Assembly: GCF_001639105.2 (NCBI RefSeq)
Contig: NZ_CP015285.1
Coordinates: 1,480,501 to 1,544,500 of the forward strand
DNA from: Azospirillum humicireducens
Lineage (GTDB): Bacteria > Pseudomonadota > Alphaproteobacteria > Azospirillales > Azospirillaceae
Length of the DNA stretch: 64,000 nucleotides
Direction of reading: 5' to 3'
In this document: positions 43,458-52,022 of the stretch, in pieces
How the letters are laid out: each line of letters starts with the position of its first letter
How positions within the stretch are numbered: position 1 is the first letter of the stretch
Notes under the pieces: model-generated
Told to the model about the DNA's origin: nothing
Seen by the model: only the letters and a program-made list of their open reading frames with translations
The model's database searches: none
Position numbers and translations under genes: made by a program

Positions 43458-44258
43458 TCAGTGCTGCCCGCCATGACTGTCCTGCGGACGCCAGTGCAGA
43501 AGGCGCTTTTCAACCATGGTGACGGCGGCATCGATCAGGACGACGAAGATCGTCAGCACCAGCATGCCGGAGAAGACGCCGACGGTGTCGAACACGCCTT
43601 CTGCCTGATGGATGCGGTAGCCGAGCCCGGCGGCGGAGCCCAGATACTCGCCCACCACCGCACCGACCATGGCGAAGCCGACGGCGGTGTGCAGCGAGGA
43701 GAAGACCCAGGACAGGGCGGACGGCAGATAGACGTGGCGGAACAGGTCGCGGGAGCTGGCGCCCAGCATGCGGGCATTGGCCAGAACCACCGGGCTGACC
43801 TCCTTCACGCCCTGATAGACGTTGAAGAAGACGATGAAGAAGACCAGCGTCACCCCCAGCGCAACCTTCGACCAGATGCCGAGCCCGAGCCACAGCGCGA
43901 AGATCGGCGCCAGGACCACGCGGGGCAGCGCGTTGATCGCCTTGATGTACGGGTCGAAAACGAGCGAGACCAGCGGCGCGCGGGCGAACCAGAAGCCGAA
44001 GGCGATGCCCGCCACCGTGCCGATGACGAAGGCCAGCGCCGTTTCCAACAGCGTGATGCCCAGGTGATACCAGATGACGCCCGAGGCGAAATCCGCCCAG
44101 GTGCGGGCAAGCACCTCCCCCGGCGTGCCGAAGAAGAAGGGGCTGAGGATCTTGGTATCGGTCAGGACGTGCCAGATCAGGAAAAAGGCGATCAGGACGC
44201 CCAGCTGCAGCAGCAGGATGACCGGACGGCCGGGCAGGCGTTTGGCATGGGATCTCAT
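43458..44258 (-). CDS. ABC transporter permease (SsuC/TauC type)
   Basis: 266 residues, about six membrane helices. The EAA loop with GASSRDLFRHVYLPSALSWVFSSLHTAVGFAMVGAVVGEYLGS is typical for nitrate/sulfonate/taurine importers. It lies 7 bp after the ATPase gene and 24 bp before the binding-protein gene. Confidence 0.9.
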   Translation of the reverse strand: MRSHAKRLPGRPVILLLQLGVLIAFFLIWHVLTDTKILSPFFFGTPGEVLARTWADFASGVIWYHLGITLLETALAFVIGTVAGIAFGFWFARAPLVSLVFDPYIKAINALPRVVLAPIFALWLGLGIWSKVALGVTLVFFIVFFNVYQGVKEVSPVVLANARMLGASSRDLFRHVYLPSALSWVFSSLHTAVGFAMVGAVVGEYLGSAAGLGYRIHQAEGVFDTVGVFSGMLVLTIFVVLIDAAVTMVEKRLLHWRPQDSHGGQH

Positions 44259-44265
44259 GATGTCA

Positions 44266-45087
44266 TCACCGCAGCTTGGTCTGGGCGTAGCCCTTCAGAA
44301 CTTCGTCGCGCAGCTGGCCCCAGATTTCCTTGTGAAGGGCCAGGAACTGCGGCGTCATGCGGATTTCCGCCACGTCGCGCGGACGCTCCAGATCGATGCG
44401 GTACTCGCCAATCAGCCGCGCCCCCGGCCCGGCCGACAACACCAGCACCCGGTCGGACATGGCGATCGCCTCCTCCAGGTCGTGGGTGATGAAGACCACC
44501 GACTTGCGGTCCGCCGCCCACAGGTCGAGCAGTTCGTTCTCCATCATCTGGCGGGTCTGGACGTCGAGCGCCGAAAAGGGTTCGTCCATCAGGATGATCT
44601 TGGGATCGACGATCAGCGTCTGCGCCAGCGCAACGCGCTTGCGCATGCCGCCCGACAGCTGGTGCGGAAAGCGGTCGCCGAACCCTTCCAGCCCGACGCG
44701 GGACAGCCAGGGCAGCGCGCGCTCGCGCGCTTCCGCCTTCGGCACGCCGCGGAACTCCAGCCCGGCGGCGACATTGTCCAGCGCCGACTTCCAGGGCATC
44801 AGCGCCTCGGCCTGGAACATGTAGCCGGCCTTGGGATTGATGCCGGTCACCGGCTGGCCGAAGGAGAGCGCACGGCCCTCGCTGGGCTTCAGCAGGCCGG
44901 CGGCGACGTTCAGCATCGTCGACTTGCCGCTGCCGGTCGGTCCGACGATCGACACGAACTCCCCGTCCGCAACGGTGAAGCTCGCCCCCTGTACGGCAGT
45001 GTAGGAACGTCCCCGGCCGTCGGGTGAAGGAAAGGTGCAGGTCACGCCGTCCAGTTGAAGGGCGGGCGCCACGGCGGCCTCGGCCAT
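44266..45087 (-). CDS. ABC transporter ATP-binding protein (SsuB/TauB type)
   Basis: 273 residues. Walker A GPTGSGKSTML, Q-loop MFQAEALMPWKSALDNV, signature LSGGMRKRVALAQTL, Walker B IILMDEPFSALD and switch His in FITHDLEEAI. ATG 45087 starts right before the conserved domain; an earlier in-frame ATG at 45168 would add 27 residues of no similarity. First gene of the importer operon, divergent from the FtsH-like gene. Confidence 0.92.
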   Translation of the reverse strand: MAEAAVAPALQLDGVTCTFPSPDGRGRSYTAVQGASFTVADGEFVSIVGPTGSGKSTMLNVAAGLLKPSEGRALSFGQPVTGINPKAGYMFQAEALMPWKSALDNVAAGLEFRGVPKAEARERALPWLSRVGLEGFGDRFPHQLSGGMRKRVALAQTLIVDPKIILMDEPFSALDVQTRQMMENELLDLWAADRKSVVFITHDLEEAIAMSDRVLVLSAGPGARLIGEYRIDLERPRDVAEIRMTPQFLALHKEIWGQLRDEVLKGYAQTKLR

Positions 45088-45324
45088 ATCGGTGTGGTCC
45101 TTATCGTTCGGGCGGATCACTTTGGTTGAGAAATCATACTGTCCGAACTTCCGCCTATCGGCAACCAATTGAGATCCCCGTCAGATCCGTGACGAGCCAT
45201 TCCGCAAACGCACCGCTTACGGTGTCAAAGAAGGGACCGGGGGCGTTATCGGTTGCCGCAGCAGCGGCAAGTCCCGCATCAATGGCATAGATCGAAAGAC
45301 AGCCCTTCATATTGCGGAGCCGAG

Positions 45325-47106
45325 ATGCCCACGCTGCCGAAACGCCCGATGATCGCGCTTGCCGTCCTGGCCGCCCTGCTCGCTGCGTGGCTCGGCTTCG
45401 CGGCGTGGTACGATCACAGCCGGCGGGCGGACGAACGGACGGCGACCTACAGCGCACTGATCGAACGGGCTGGCCGCGGCGAAATCGAGTCCATCACCTT
45501 CTCCAACGGCACGGGCCATGCGGTGGCGACCGATGGCAGCCGCTACCGCATCGTGATGCCGGTGACCGACGATCTTCTGAAGGAAATGCGCAGCCACAAG
45601 GTCGCCATCGCCTTCGACGAAGGGCCGGACGGGCTGATGGCGCAGACGGTCCGCGTGCTCGACCGCGCGGCTCCCTTCCTGGTGGTAGCCCTGCTGATCG
45701 GCGGACTGCTGCTCGGCGGCGGACAGTTCTTCGGCATGGGACGCGCCACCCGCGTGCGTCCGGAGGACACCAACACTGTTTTCGCCGACGTTGCCGGTGT
45801 GGACGAGGCCAAGGATGAATTGCGCGAGACGGTGCAGTTCCTGAAGGACCCGCGCCGCTTCGCCATGGCCGGCGCCCGCGTGCCCAAGGGCATCCTGCTG
45901 GTCGGTCCGCCCGGCACCGGCAAGACCATGCTGGCCAAGGCGGCGGCGGGCGAAGCGGGCGTGCCTTTCTTCGCCGCCTCGGGCTCCGACTTCGTCGAGA
46001 TGTTCGTCGGTCTGGGAGCGGCGCGCGTCCGCAGCCTGTTCAAGACCGCGCGCGCCAGCGCGCCCTGTATCCTGTTCATCGACGAGATCGACGCGCTGGC
46101 CGGCAAGCGCGGTGAATCGAACAGCCATTCGGAACGCGAGCAGACGCTGAACCAGTTGCTGGTCGAGATGGATGGCATCGTCGAGGGCGGCGAGGTGGTG
46201 GTGATCGCCGCCACCAACCGGTCGGAGATGCTGGACGCCGCGGTGCTTCGCCCCGGCCGCTTCGACCGCCACATCCATGTCGGCCTGCCCGATGTGGCGG
46301 GGCGCGAGGCCATCCTGGGCGTCCATGCCGGCCGGCTGACCCTGGCTCCCGACGTCTGCGCCCGCACGGTGGCGCGCGGCACCCCCGGCTTCTCCGGGGC
46401 GGATCTGGCGAACCTGACCAACGAGGCCGCCCTGTCGGCGGCGCGCCAGGGCCGTGTCGTCGTCAGCATGGCGGATTACGAAGCGGCGAAGGACCGCGTG
46501 CTGATGGGCACGGAGCGCCGCAGCCTTGCCCTGTCGGCGCACGAGCGGCGGCTGATCGCGGTGCATGAGGCTGGCCACGCGCTGGTGTCCCTGCGCTGCC
46601 CGCAGGCCGACCCGATCCACAAGGCCACCATCATCCCGCGCGGCGGCGCACTGGGCATGGTCGTGCGGCTGCCGGAGGGCGACCGCGTGTCGGTTTCGCG
46701 CGCCAAGCTGATGGCCGACATCGCCGTCGCCATGGCCGGCCGGGCGGCGGAGGAGATCGTCTTCGGGCCCGATCACGTCACCACCGGCGCCGAGGCCGAC
46801 TTCCGCGCCGCCACCGACCTCGCCCGCCGCATGGTCACGGCATGGGGAATGAGCGAGGAGATCGGCTATGTCGCCCATGCCGCGGCGGAGCCCGGAGCCC
46901 GGTCCGAGCGCACCGCATGGCGCATCGACGAGGAGGTCCGCCGCATCACCGACGAAGGCATGGAGCATGCCCGCCGCCTGCTGCGCACCGACCGCACAGC
47001 GTTGGACGGTATCGCCCACGCCCTTCTGGAGCGTGAGACGCTGAGCGGCGACGAGATCGCGGAACTGGCGCAGCGCCAGGAGGAACGCGCAACGGAGGCG
47101 GCCTGA
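45325..47106 (+). CDS. FtsH-like AAA+ membrane metalloprotease (second type)
   Basis: 593 residues. Two membrane helices (MIALAVLAALLAAWLGFAAWY and FLVVALLIGGLLLGGGQFFG) flank a short periplasmic domain. AAA module: Walker A GPPGTGKT (194-201), FVEMFVGLGAARVRSLF pore region, Walker B ILFIDEIDAL and the second region of homology (ATNRSEMLDAAVLRPGRFDRHIHV). The zinc protease motif is HEAGH (His414, Glu415, His418). It is shorter and more divergent than housekeeping FtsH, so it is probably an accessory paralog; no hflKC genes are nearby. GCGGAG precedes ATG 45325. Confidence 0.88.
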   Translation: MPTLPKRPMIALAVLAALLAAWLGFAAWYDHSRRADERTATYSALIERAGRGEIESITFSNGTGHAVATDGSRYRIVMPVTDDLLKEMRSHKVAIAFDEGPDGLMAQTVRVLDRAAPFLVVALLIGGLLLGGGQFFGMGRATRVRPEDTNTVFADVAGVDEAKDELRETVQFLKDPRRFAMAGARVPKGILLVGPPGTGKTMLAKAAAGEAGVPFFAASGSDFVEMFVGLGAARVRSLFKTARASAPCILFIDEIDALAGKRGESNSHSEREQTLNQLLVEMDGIVEGGEVVVIAATNRSEMLDAAVLRPGRFDRHIHVGLPDVAGREAILGVHAGRLTLAPDVCARTVARGTPGFSGADLANLTNEAALSAARQGRVVVSMADYEAAKDRVLMGTERRSLALSAHERRLIAVHEAGHALVSLRCPQADPIHKATIIPRGGALGMVVRLPEGDRVSVSRAKLMADIAVAMAGRAAEEIVFGPDHVTTGAEADFRAATDLARRMVTAWGMSEEIGYVAHAAAEPGARSERTAWRIDEEVRRITDEGMEHARRLLRTDRTALDGIAHALLERETLSGDEIAELAQRQEERATEAA

Positions 47107-47200
47107 GACCACGCAGCCGAAATGGTGGGCTGGACGCCGTTGTTTCCCCCCTCCACCAACAGGAAATGTCCCGCATTGCGGCGCCGGTGCATACCGGGGT

Positions 47201-47210
47201 AGATTAATCT
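47201..47210 (+). promoter_or_regulatory. AGATTAATCT palindrome before the binding-protein/SiaA operon
   Basis: Perfect 10-bp palindrome in the AT-rich part of the 138-bp promoter region, 34 bp before ATG 47245. Possible operator. Confidence 0.35.
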
Positions 47211-47244
47211 TGATCCGAATAGGGTAACATGAGGGGGGTAGGCG

Positions 47245-48045
47245 ATGACGGGACCGCTATCCCGCCGCACAATTCTGCAAACCGCGCTGCCCCTTCTGTC
47301 CTGCCTGCCCCTGCTGGCGGGACGCCCGGCCGAGGCGTATGCGGCGTCCTCCGGCGATTCGGCCGTCATCAGGGTCGGCGCTTACGAATTTCCTCCTTAC
47401 GTCGACGAGACGGGCGCCGGCGTCACCCGTGAGCTGCTGAACCTGTTCAACGCCACACAATCGGAGCGACGATTCGAGATGGTCCGCACCGCCCCGCAGC
47501 GGCGGTACGACGACCTGGAGCAGGGGCGTTTCGACATGATCGCCTTCGAATGCCGCAATTGGGGCTGGGAAGGCCGGGCAGTGGAGGCCAGCCGTCCCTT
47601 CCTGCGCGATGCCGAAGTGTTCATCGCACGGGCGGCCCCAGGGATCGACCAGAGCTATTTCGACGATCTGTCCGGCAAGTCGATTCTCGGACGGCTTGGC
47701 TTCCATTATGCGTTCGCCGGGTTCGAGGCCGACCCGAAGATCCTCGAACAGCGGTTCCGCACCCGTGTAACGGTGACTCATGAGGGCAATGTCCGCAGCG
47801 TGGTCGCCGGCCGTGCCGATCTTGCCATCGTCACCCGCTCCTTCCTGAGCCGCTTCCTGCAACGCGAACCCGAACTGGCCCGGCAGCTGGTGGTGTCCCA
47901 GCGGTCCGACCAGATTTACGAGCATACCCTCCTGACCAGACGGGATGGCCCCGTCACGATCGCCTGGCTCGATACGCTGCTCGACCGGCTCGCCGCGGAC
48001 GGGCAGCTGGAAACACTGTGGCGGCGGAGCGGGATCCTGTCATGA
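47245..48045 (+). CDS. Periplasmic solute-binding protein coupled to a SiaA-like phosphatase
   Basis: 266 residues of the SBP_bac_3 (amino-acid binding) fold. The N-terminus LSRRTILQTALPLLSCLPLLAGRPAEA has a twin-arginine-like signal. The domain starts VIRVGAYEFPPYVDETGAGVTRELLNLFN and continues DMIAFECRNWGWEGR, DLSGKSILGRLGFHYAF and VVAGRADLAIVTRSFLSRFL. There is no permease or ATPase gene; instead the stop overlaps the start of the phosphatase gene (ATGA). It probably presents a ligand to the periplasmic part of the phosphatase rather than serving import. The ligand is unknown. Confidence 0.82.
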   Translation: MTGPLSRRTILQTALPLLSCLPLLAGRPAEAYAASSGDSAVIRVGAYEFPPYVDETGAGVTRELLNLFNATQSERRFEMVRTAPQRRYDDLEQGRFDMIAFECRNWGWEGRAVEASRPFLRDAEVFIARAAPGIDQSYFDDLSGKSILGRLGFHYAFAGFEADPKILEQRFRTRVTVTHEGNVRSVVAGRADLAIVTRSFLSRFLQREPELARQLVVSQRSDQIYEHTLLTRRDGPVTIAWLDTLLDRLAADGQLETLWRRSGILS

Positions 48046-49613
48046 AACGCCGCTCCTCCCTGCTGGCGCGGGTGGCCGGAGCCATCCTGCTGACAACCGC
48101 GACCATCGGATCGGCAGCCGTGCTGCTGTCGGAATGGATCGTCGAGGGCCAACGCCACCAGGACCTGCTGCGTCGTGCCGAACTCGTCACGGCGACCCAG
48201 GCCGACGCATTGAGCGGCCCGGTATGGGAACTCGACAGCCGCAGTGCCCAGCGTATGATCGAGGCGCTGACCGGCCGCGATCCCGCCATCCGCTCCATCA
48301 GGGTCTTTGAAGCCGACCGCGACGTGCCTCTCGCCGATATCGGTGCTGGCGGCGAGAGCGACGCCGAACTCATCACCGTCGAACGGCCCATCGTCCTGCA
48401 CGGACGCGAGGGACGGGTCCAGACGGTCGGAACCCTGCAGATCGCCTATTCGACCGCAGAGGTCCGGCAGGCGACCCTCGATGCGCTGATACCGGTGGTC
48501 GGACTCTTGGTGCTGTCTCTGCTGGGTGCGATGGCGGCCCTTGGCCTGACGCTTGACCGCATGGTGCTGCGCCCGTTGCGCCGGTTGACCCAGCTGGCCA
48601 GCGCCATGGCGCGCGGCGACTACGGGGCTCGCATGGGGACTGGCCGCAGCGACGAAATCGGCGTGCTGGCGGACGGCTTCAACCGAATGGCCGCCACTGT
48701 GCAAGAGCATACCGGCACGCTGGAAAGCCGGGTCCGCGAAAGGACCGAGGCATTGGCCGCCACCAACCGCGCCATCATGGACAGCATCAACTACGCTCGG
48801 CTGATCCAGTCCGCCATCCTGCCATCGACAGAGGCCCTGTCGGCCGGCCTTACCGAACACTTCGTTCTGTGGCGTCCGCGCGACGTGGTCAGCGGCGATT
48901 TCTATGTCTGCCGGGAAGTACAGGACGGATACGTCGTCGCGGTCGCCGACTGCACAGGGCATGGCGTGCCCGGCGCCTTCATGACGATGACCGCCAGCGC
49001 GATGCTGAACAACGCGCTGGACCTTATGGGCGCGTCCGATCCGGCTGCGGTGCTCTCCGCCGTCGACCGCAAGGTACGCGCCGCCCTGCACCAGGAGGGT
49101 GAAGCCCGCAGCAGGGCCGAGTGTTTCGACAACGGGCTTGATCTCGCGCTCTGCCATATCCAGCCTGCAGAAGGAAGGCTGGTTTACGCGGGTGCACGCA
49201 TTCCCTTGCTGGTCGTCAGCGACGAGGGCGTGGCGGAGCTGCGCGGCGACCGGCGCAGCCTGGGTTACCGTCCGGCCGGGCAGCCCGCCGGACGGTGTGG
49301 TGCCGAGTCGTGCTTCACGAATCACAGCATTCGCCTGCGACCGGGTCAGACCTTCATCCTGGGAACCGACGGGCTGACCGATCAGAGCGGCGGCGAGCAC
49401 GGACGCAGCTTCGGCAAAGTCCGCCTGCGGGAGATGCTCCGGCGGGGCGGCACCGGTCCGCTGGATCGGCTGAAGTCGGAGTTGGAATGCTCCCTCGACC
49501 ATTTCCAGTCCGGGCGCGAACAGCGCGACGACATAACACTATTCGGATTCCGCGTGCGGCTGACCGACGCAGCCGCCGCTGACCGACCGGATTCCGGTCG
49601 GCGAGCCGCATAA
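48042..49613 (+). CDS. SiaA-like HAMP / PP2C (SpoIIE) phosphatase
   Basis: 523 residues. Membrane helix 1 (VAGAILLTTATIGSAAVLLSEWI), a periplasmic region (residues about 35-140), membrane helix 2 (LIPVVGLLVLSLLGAMAALGLTL), HAMP (PLRRLTQLASAMARGDYGARM ... DEIGVLADGFNRMAATV), a coiled linker, then a PP2C phosphatase of the SpoIIE/RsbU group (WRPRDVVSGDFYV, VVAVADCTGHGVPGAFMTMTASAML, LGTDGLTDQSGGEHGRSFG, REQRDDITLFGFRV) with the metal-binding aspartates. This is the architecture of SiaA, which dephosphorylates SiaC. siaC- and siaB-like genes are at 51601-52667. ATG 48042 overlaps the upstream stop by 4 bp. Confidence 0.85.
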   Translation: MKRRSSLLARVAGAILLTTATIGSAAVLLSEWIVEGQRHQDLLRRAELVTATQADALSGPVWELDSRSAQRMIEALTGRDPAIRSIRVFEADRDVPLADIGAGGESDAELITVERPIVLHGREGRVQTVGTLQIAYSTAEVRQATLDALIPVVGLLVLSLLGAMAALGLTLDRMVLRPLRRLTQLASAMARGDYGARMGTGRSDEIGVLADGFNRMAATVQEHTGTLESRVRERTEALAATNRAIMDSINYARLIQSAILPSTEALSAGLTEHFVLWRPRDVVSGDFYVCREVQDGYVVAVADCTGHGVPGAFMTMTASAMLNNALDLMGASDPAAVLSAVDRKVRAALHQEGEARSRAECFDNGLDLALCHIQPAEGRLVYAGARIPLLVVSDEGVAELRGDRRSLGYRPAGQPAGRCGAESCFTNHSIRLRPGQTFILGTDGLTDQSGGEHGRSFGKVRLREMLRRGGTGPLDRLKSELECSLDHFQSGREQRDDITLFGFRVRLTDAAAADRPDSGRRAA

Positions 49614-49637
49614 AAGACATGGACCGATTGCGCAAAT

Positions 49638-49675
49638 CTGTTACAGAGATGTCACCTTTTGTAACAGGTTGTGAC
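49638..49675 (+). promoter_or_regulatory. Four phased TGTNAC half-sites upstream of the response regulator
   Basis: TGTTAC 49639, TGTCAC 49650, TGTAAC 49660, TGTGAC 49670: spacing 11, 10, 10 bp. This is the geometry of direct-repeat sites bound by OmpR/PhoB-type regulators (Pho-box-like), and the downstream gene encodes such a regulator, so autoregulation is plausible. Confidence 0.5.
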
Positions 49676-49815
49676 GCGCCGTCTGCGACAGGTCAGGGAT
49701 AGGCGCAGGGGTGGTTTCCGAAACGCATCAACTTTGTTTCAAAGTTTAGTCATTCTGGGGTATGGTCCACCCGTTGCGGTGGTATTCATGGTCGCGGCAT
49801 CAGGGAGAGCACGGC

Positions 49816-50577
49816 ATGGCAGGTCCGACGATCGTCGTGGTCGAAGATGAGAATTCGCTCCGGTCCGACATGGTGGAATACCTGACGGGCTGCGGATTTC
49901 ATGTGATCGGCGCACGCGACGGTGCGGAACTCGACCGTCTGCTGCAGAGCCATAACGCGTCCATCGTTGTCCTGGATGTGAACCTGCCGGACGAGGACGG
50001 GTTCAAGATCGCCGCGCGTCTGCGCGATGGCCATGGCGCCGGCATCATCATGGTCACCGCCCGCAGTTCAACAGTCGATCGCGTTGTCGGGTTGGAAATC
50101 GGCGCCGATGCCTATCTGGTGAAACCTGTCGAACTGCGCGAACTGGAAGCGCAGGTGAAATCCCTGCTGCGTCGACTGAGTGAGCGCGCGGCCGAATCGG
50201 TGGCCCAGGCAACGGGCACCACCGTGCCCGCGGACGCAGTCCATGACGGCATGGACGAGGCGCGCTGGTCTCTGGATCCAACGGAATGGAGCCTGACCAA
50301 TCCCTCCGGCATCCGCATCAGTTTGACCAGCATGGAGATGAAACTGACCAGCCTGCTGGCCGCCCAAGCACGCAAGCCGGCCACTCGCGACCAGATCTCC
50401 CAGGCTCTGTACAATCGCCGCTGGAACCCGGAAGACCGCTCCATCGACACCGTCGTCGGCCGGCTGCGCCACAAGGTGGAGGGTGCCATCGGCGGCCCCG
50501 CCCCGCTGAAGTCGGTCCATGGCGTCGGCTACGTCTTCTCCGCGCCAATTCGGGTGATGGGCGCGGCACAAGGCTAG
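49816..50577 (+). CDS. OmpR/PhoB-family response regulator
   Basis: 253 residues. Receiver domain: VVVEDENSLRSDMVEYL, phospho-acceptor Asp in VVLDVNLPDEDGF, switch Thr in MVTARSS and Lys in YLVKPVELREL. The C-terminal winged helix (WSLDPTEWSLTNPSGIRISLTSMEMKLTSLL ... RSIDTVVGRLRHKV ... KSVHGVGYVF) binds DNA. AGGGAG precedes ATG 49816. The gene lies between the SiaA-like phosphatase and the convergent histidine kinase; their stop codons are 1 bp apart, which makes that kinase the natural partner. Confidence 0.92.
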   Translation: MAGPTIVVVEDENSLRSDMVEYLTGCGFHVIGARDGAELDRLLQSHNASIVVLDVNLPDEDGFKIAARLRDGHGAGIIMVTARSSTVDRVVGLEIGADAYLVKPVELRELEAQVKSLLRRLSERAAESVAQATGTTVPADAVHDGMDEARWSLDPTEWSLTNPSGIRISLTSMEMKLTSLLAAQARKPATRDQISQALYNRRWNPEDRSIDTVVGRLRHKVEGAIGGPAPLKSVHGVGYVFSAPIRVMGAAQG

Positions 50578-50578
50578 G

Positions 50579-51604
50579 TCAGTCTTTCCCCGGTGTCCGC
50601 CGCGGAAACAGCAGCGTGAAGCTGGTCCCTCGGTCCAGCGCACTGTTCACCGTTATCGATCCCTTCAGAACACCGACCACCAGATTGTGGACGATGTGCA
50701 GCCCCAGTCCGCTGCCGCCGCGTCCACGGCGAGTCGTAAAGAACGGCTCGAACACCCGGGCACGCTCCTCCTCGCTCATGCCGCGGCCATTGTCGGTGAA
50801 GCACAGGCGGACGGTCTCCTGGGTTGGGAGGTCCACCGCAATCGCCATGTCACCGGGCCGCCCGTCGGCGAAGGCATGGGTAAGGGCGTTCATCACCAGA
50901 TTCGACAGGATTTGCGACAGCACGCCGGGATAGCTGTCCAATTCCAGATCGCTGGGACAGTTGACCGCCACCACATGGCCGGACGGTCGCAGCTTCGGCT
51001 GCAGGCTGACCAGCGTATCCTGGATGTAGGCGGCGAGATTGACACCGCGCCGCTCTGCGCTGGCCCGGTCGACCGCGACTTGTTTGAAGCCGGCGATCAG
51101 TTGCGACGCCCGTTCACAATTGCCAAGGATCAGATCGGTGGTATCGATGGCGGTGGCGAGGTAACGGGCGAATTCCGCCTTCCCCAGTTCTCCCTCCTGC
51201 GCCCGGCGGCGGAGGGTCTGGGTCGCATCGGCAAGATGGGACGCACAGGAGACGGCGATCCCGACCGGTGTGTTGATCTCGTGCGCAACTCCGGCAACCA
51301 GCGCACCGAGGGAAGCCAGCTTTTCAGACTGGACCATCGCCTCCTGCGCCTCGCGCAGGCTTTCCAATGCGGCTTCTGCCTCGGTGCGCCGACGTTCCAG
51401 CTCGTGGTTTGCGTCGCTCAACTGTGCCTGCAGCCGATCGCTGACCCGCACCAGCCGCTGCTGCTCCCTGGTGCTGAGTTCGAAGGCGGCGACGAGTTCA
51501 CGGAATTCGGACAGGCACTGCGGCGCCAGCGCCTCCAGCCGCGTCTCCAGCGCGCGGGCTTTGGCAAGGGCCTCCTCCTCCGCGGCGAAGAGGTTGAAGT
51601 TCAT
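50579..51604 (-). CDS. Cytosolic histidine kinase in the place of SiaD
   Basis: 341 residues, no membrane helix and no PAS. An N-terminal helical stalk (residues about 5-95) contains LSTREQQRLVRVSDRLQAQL, then a HisKA-like helix with the acceptor His in VAHEINTPVGIAVSCASHL and HATPase (LVMNALTHAFADG, FTDNGRGM, GGSGLGLHIVHNLV). The H-box and spacing resemble the kinase at 18583-20502. Its ATG overlaps the siaC-like stop (ATGA). In Pseudomonas the corresponding siaD encodes a diguanylate cyclase whose stalk is bound by SiaC; here a kinase occupies that position. Confidence 0.88.
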   Translation of the reverse strand: MNFNLFAAEEEALAKARALETRLEALAPQCLSEFRELVAAFELSTREQQRLVRVSDRLQAQLSDANHELERRRTEAEAALESLREAQEAMVQSEKLASLGALVAGVAHEINTPVGIAVSCASHLADATQTLRRRAQEGELGKAEFARYLATAIDTTDLILGNCERASQLIAGFKQVAVDRASAERRGVNLAAYIQDTLVSLQPKLRPSGHVVAVNCPSDLELDSYPGVLSQILSNLVMNALTHAFADGRPGDMAIAVDLPTQETVRLCFTDNGRGMSEEERARVFEPFFTTRRGRGGSGLGLHIVHNLVVGVLKGSITVNSALDRGTSFTLLFPRRTPGKD

Positions 51605-51999
51605 GGTCCGCCGCCGGCGGGGATCTCCCGCATACGGAAGACGACATGACGCAAATCCTCGGCGAAGTCCTCGCCCAGTTCGCGCATGGACTCGTCATTT
51701 TCCTCCACGCACCAGGTCAGCGTCACCGGCCGTCCGGCCTTGGCAACGGTCTCCAGCATCTGGAGGATGTTCATCAACGCTTTGGCACTGGAACTGTTGA
51801 AGTACAGCAACTCCATGTCGAAACGGATCGGACCGCCATCGGGGCAGGACAGGTAGCCACGCAATGCGTCGAAAACCGGGCCGAAGAAGCCGGCGACATC
51901 GTCGGGATAGGATTCGCCCGTCATGCGTAAATGGCCGCCGACGAAATCGAAGGAGACGCCCGGCGTGCGTCCGGTGGCGGGGATGATCAGGCTGTCCAT
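51601..51999 (-). CDS. siaC: SiaC-family regulatory phosphoprotein
   Basis: 132 residues, the DUF1987/SiaC fold: IIPATGRTPGVSFDFVGGHLRMTGESYPDDV, FFGPVFDALRGYL, the central FDMELLYFNSSSAKALMNIL and GRPVTLTWCVEENDESMRELGEDFAEDL. In the Pseudomonas system SiaC is phosphorylated on a Thr in the LNTSS-like segment; the equivalent position here appears to be Ser69 (FNSSS). It acts in the cytoplasm as a partner-switch protein like anti-anti-sigma factors. The siaB-like gene lies 23 bp upstream and a histidine kinase overlaps its stop. Confidence 0.87.
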   Translation of the reverse strand: MDSLIIPATGRTPGVSFDFVGGHLRMTGESYPDDVAGFFGPVFDALRGYLSCPDGGPIRFDMELLYFNSSSAKALMNILQMLETVAKAGRPVTLTWCVEENDESMRELGEDFAEDLRHVVFRMREIPAGGGP

Positions 52000-52022
52000 G
52001 GCTCGTCGCTTGATTCGGCCGC

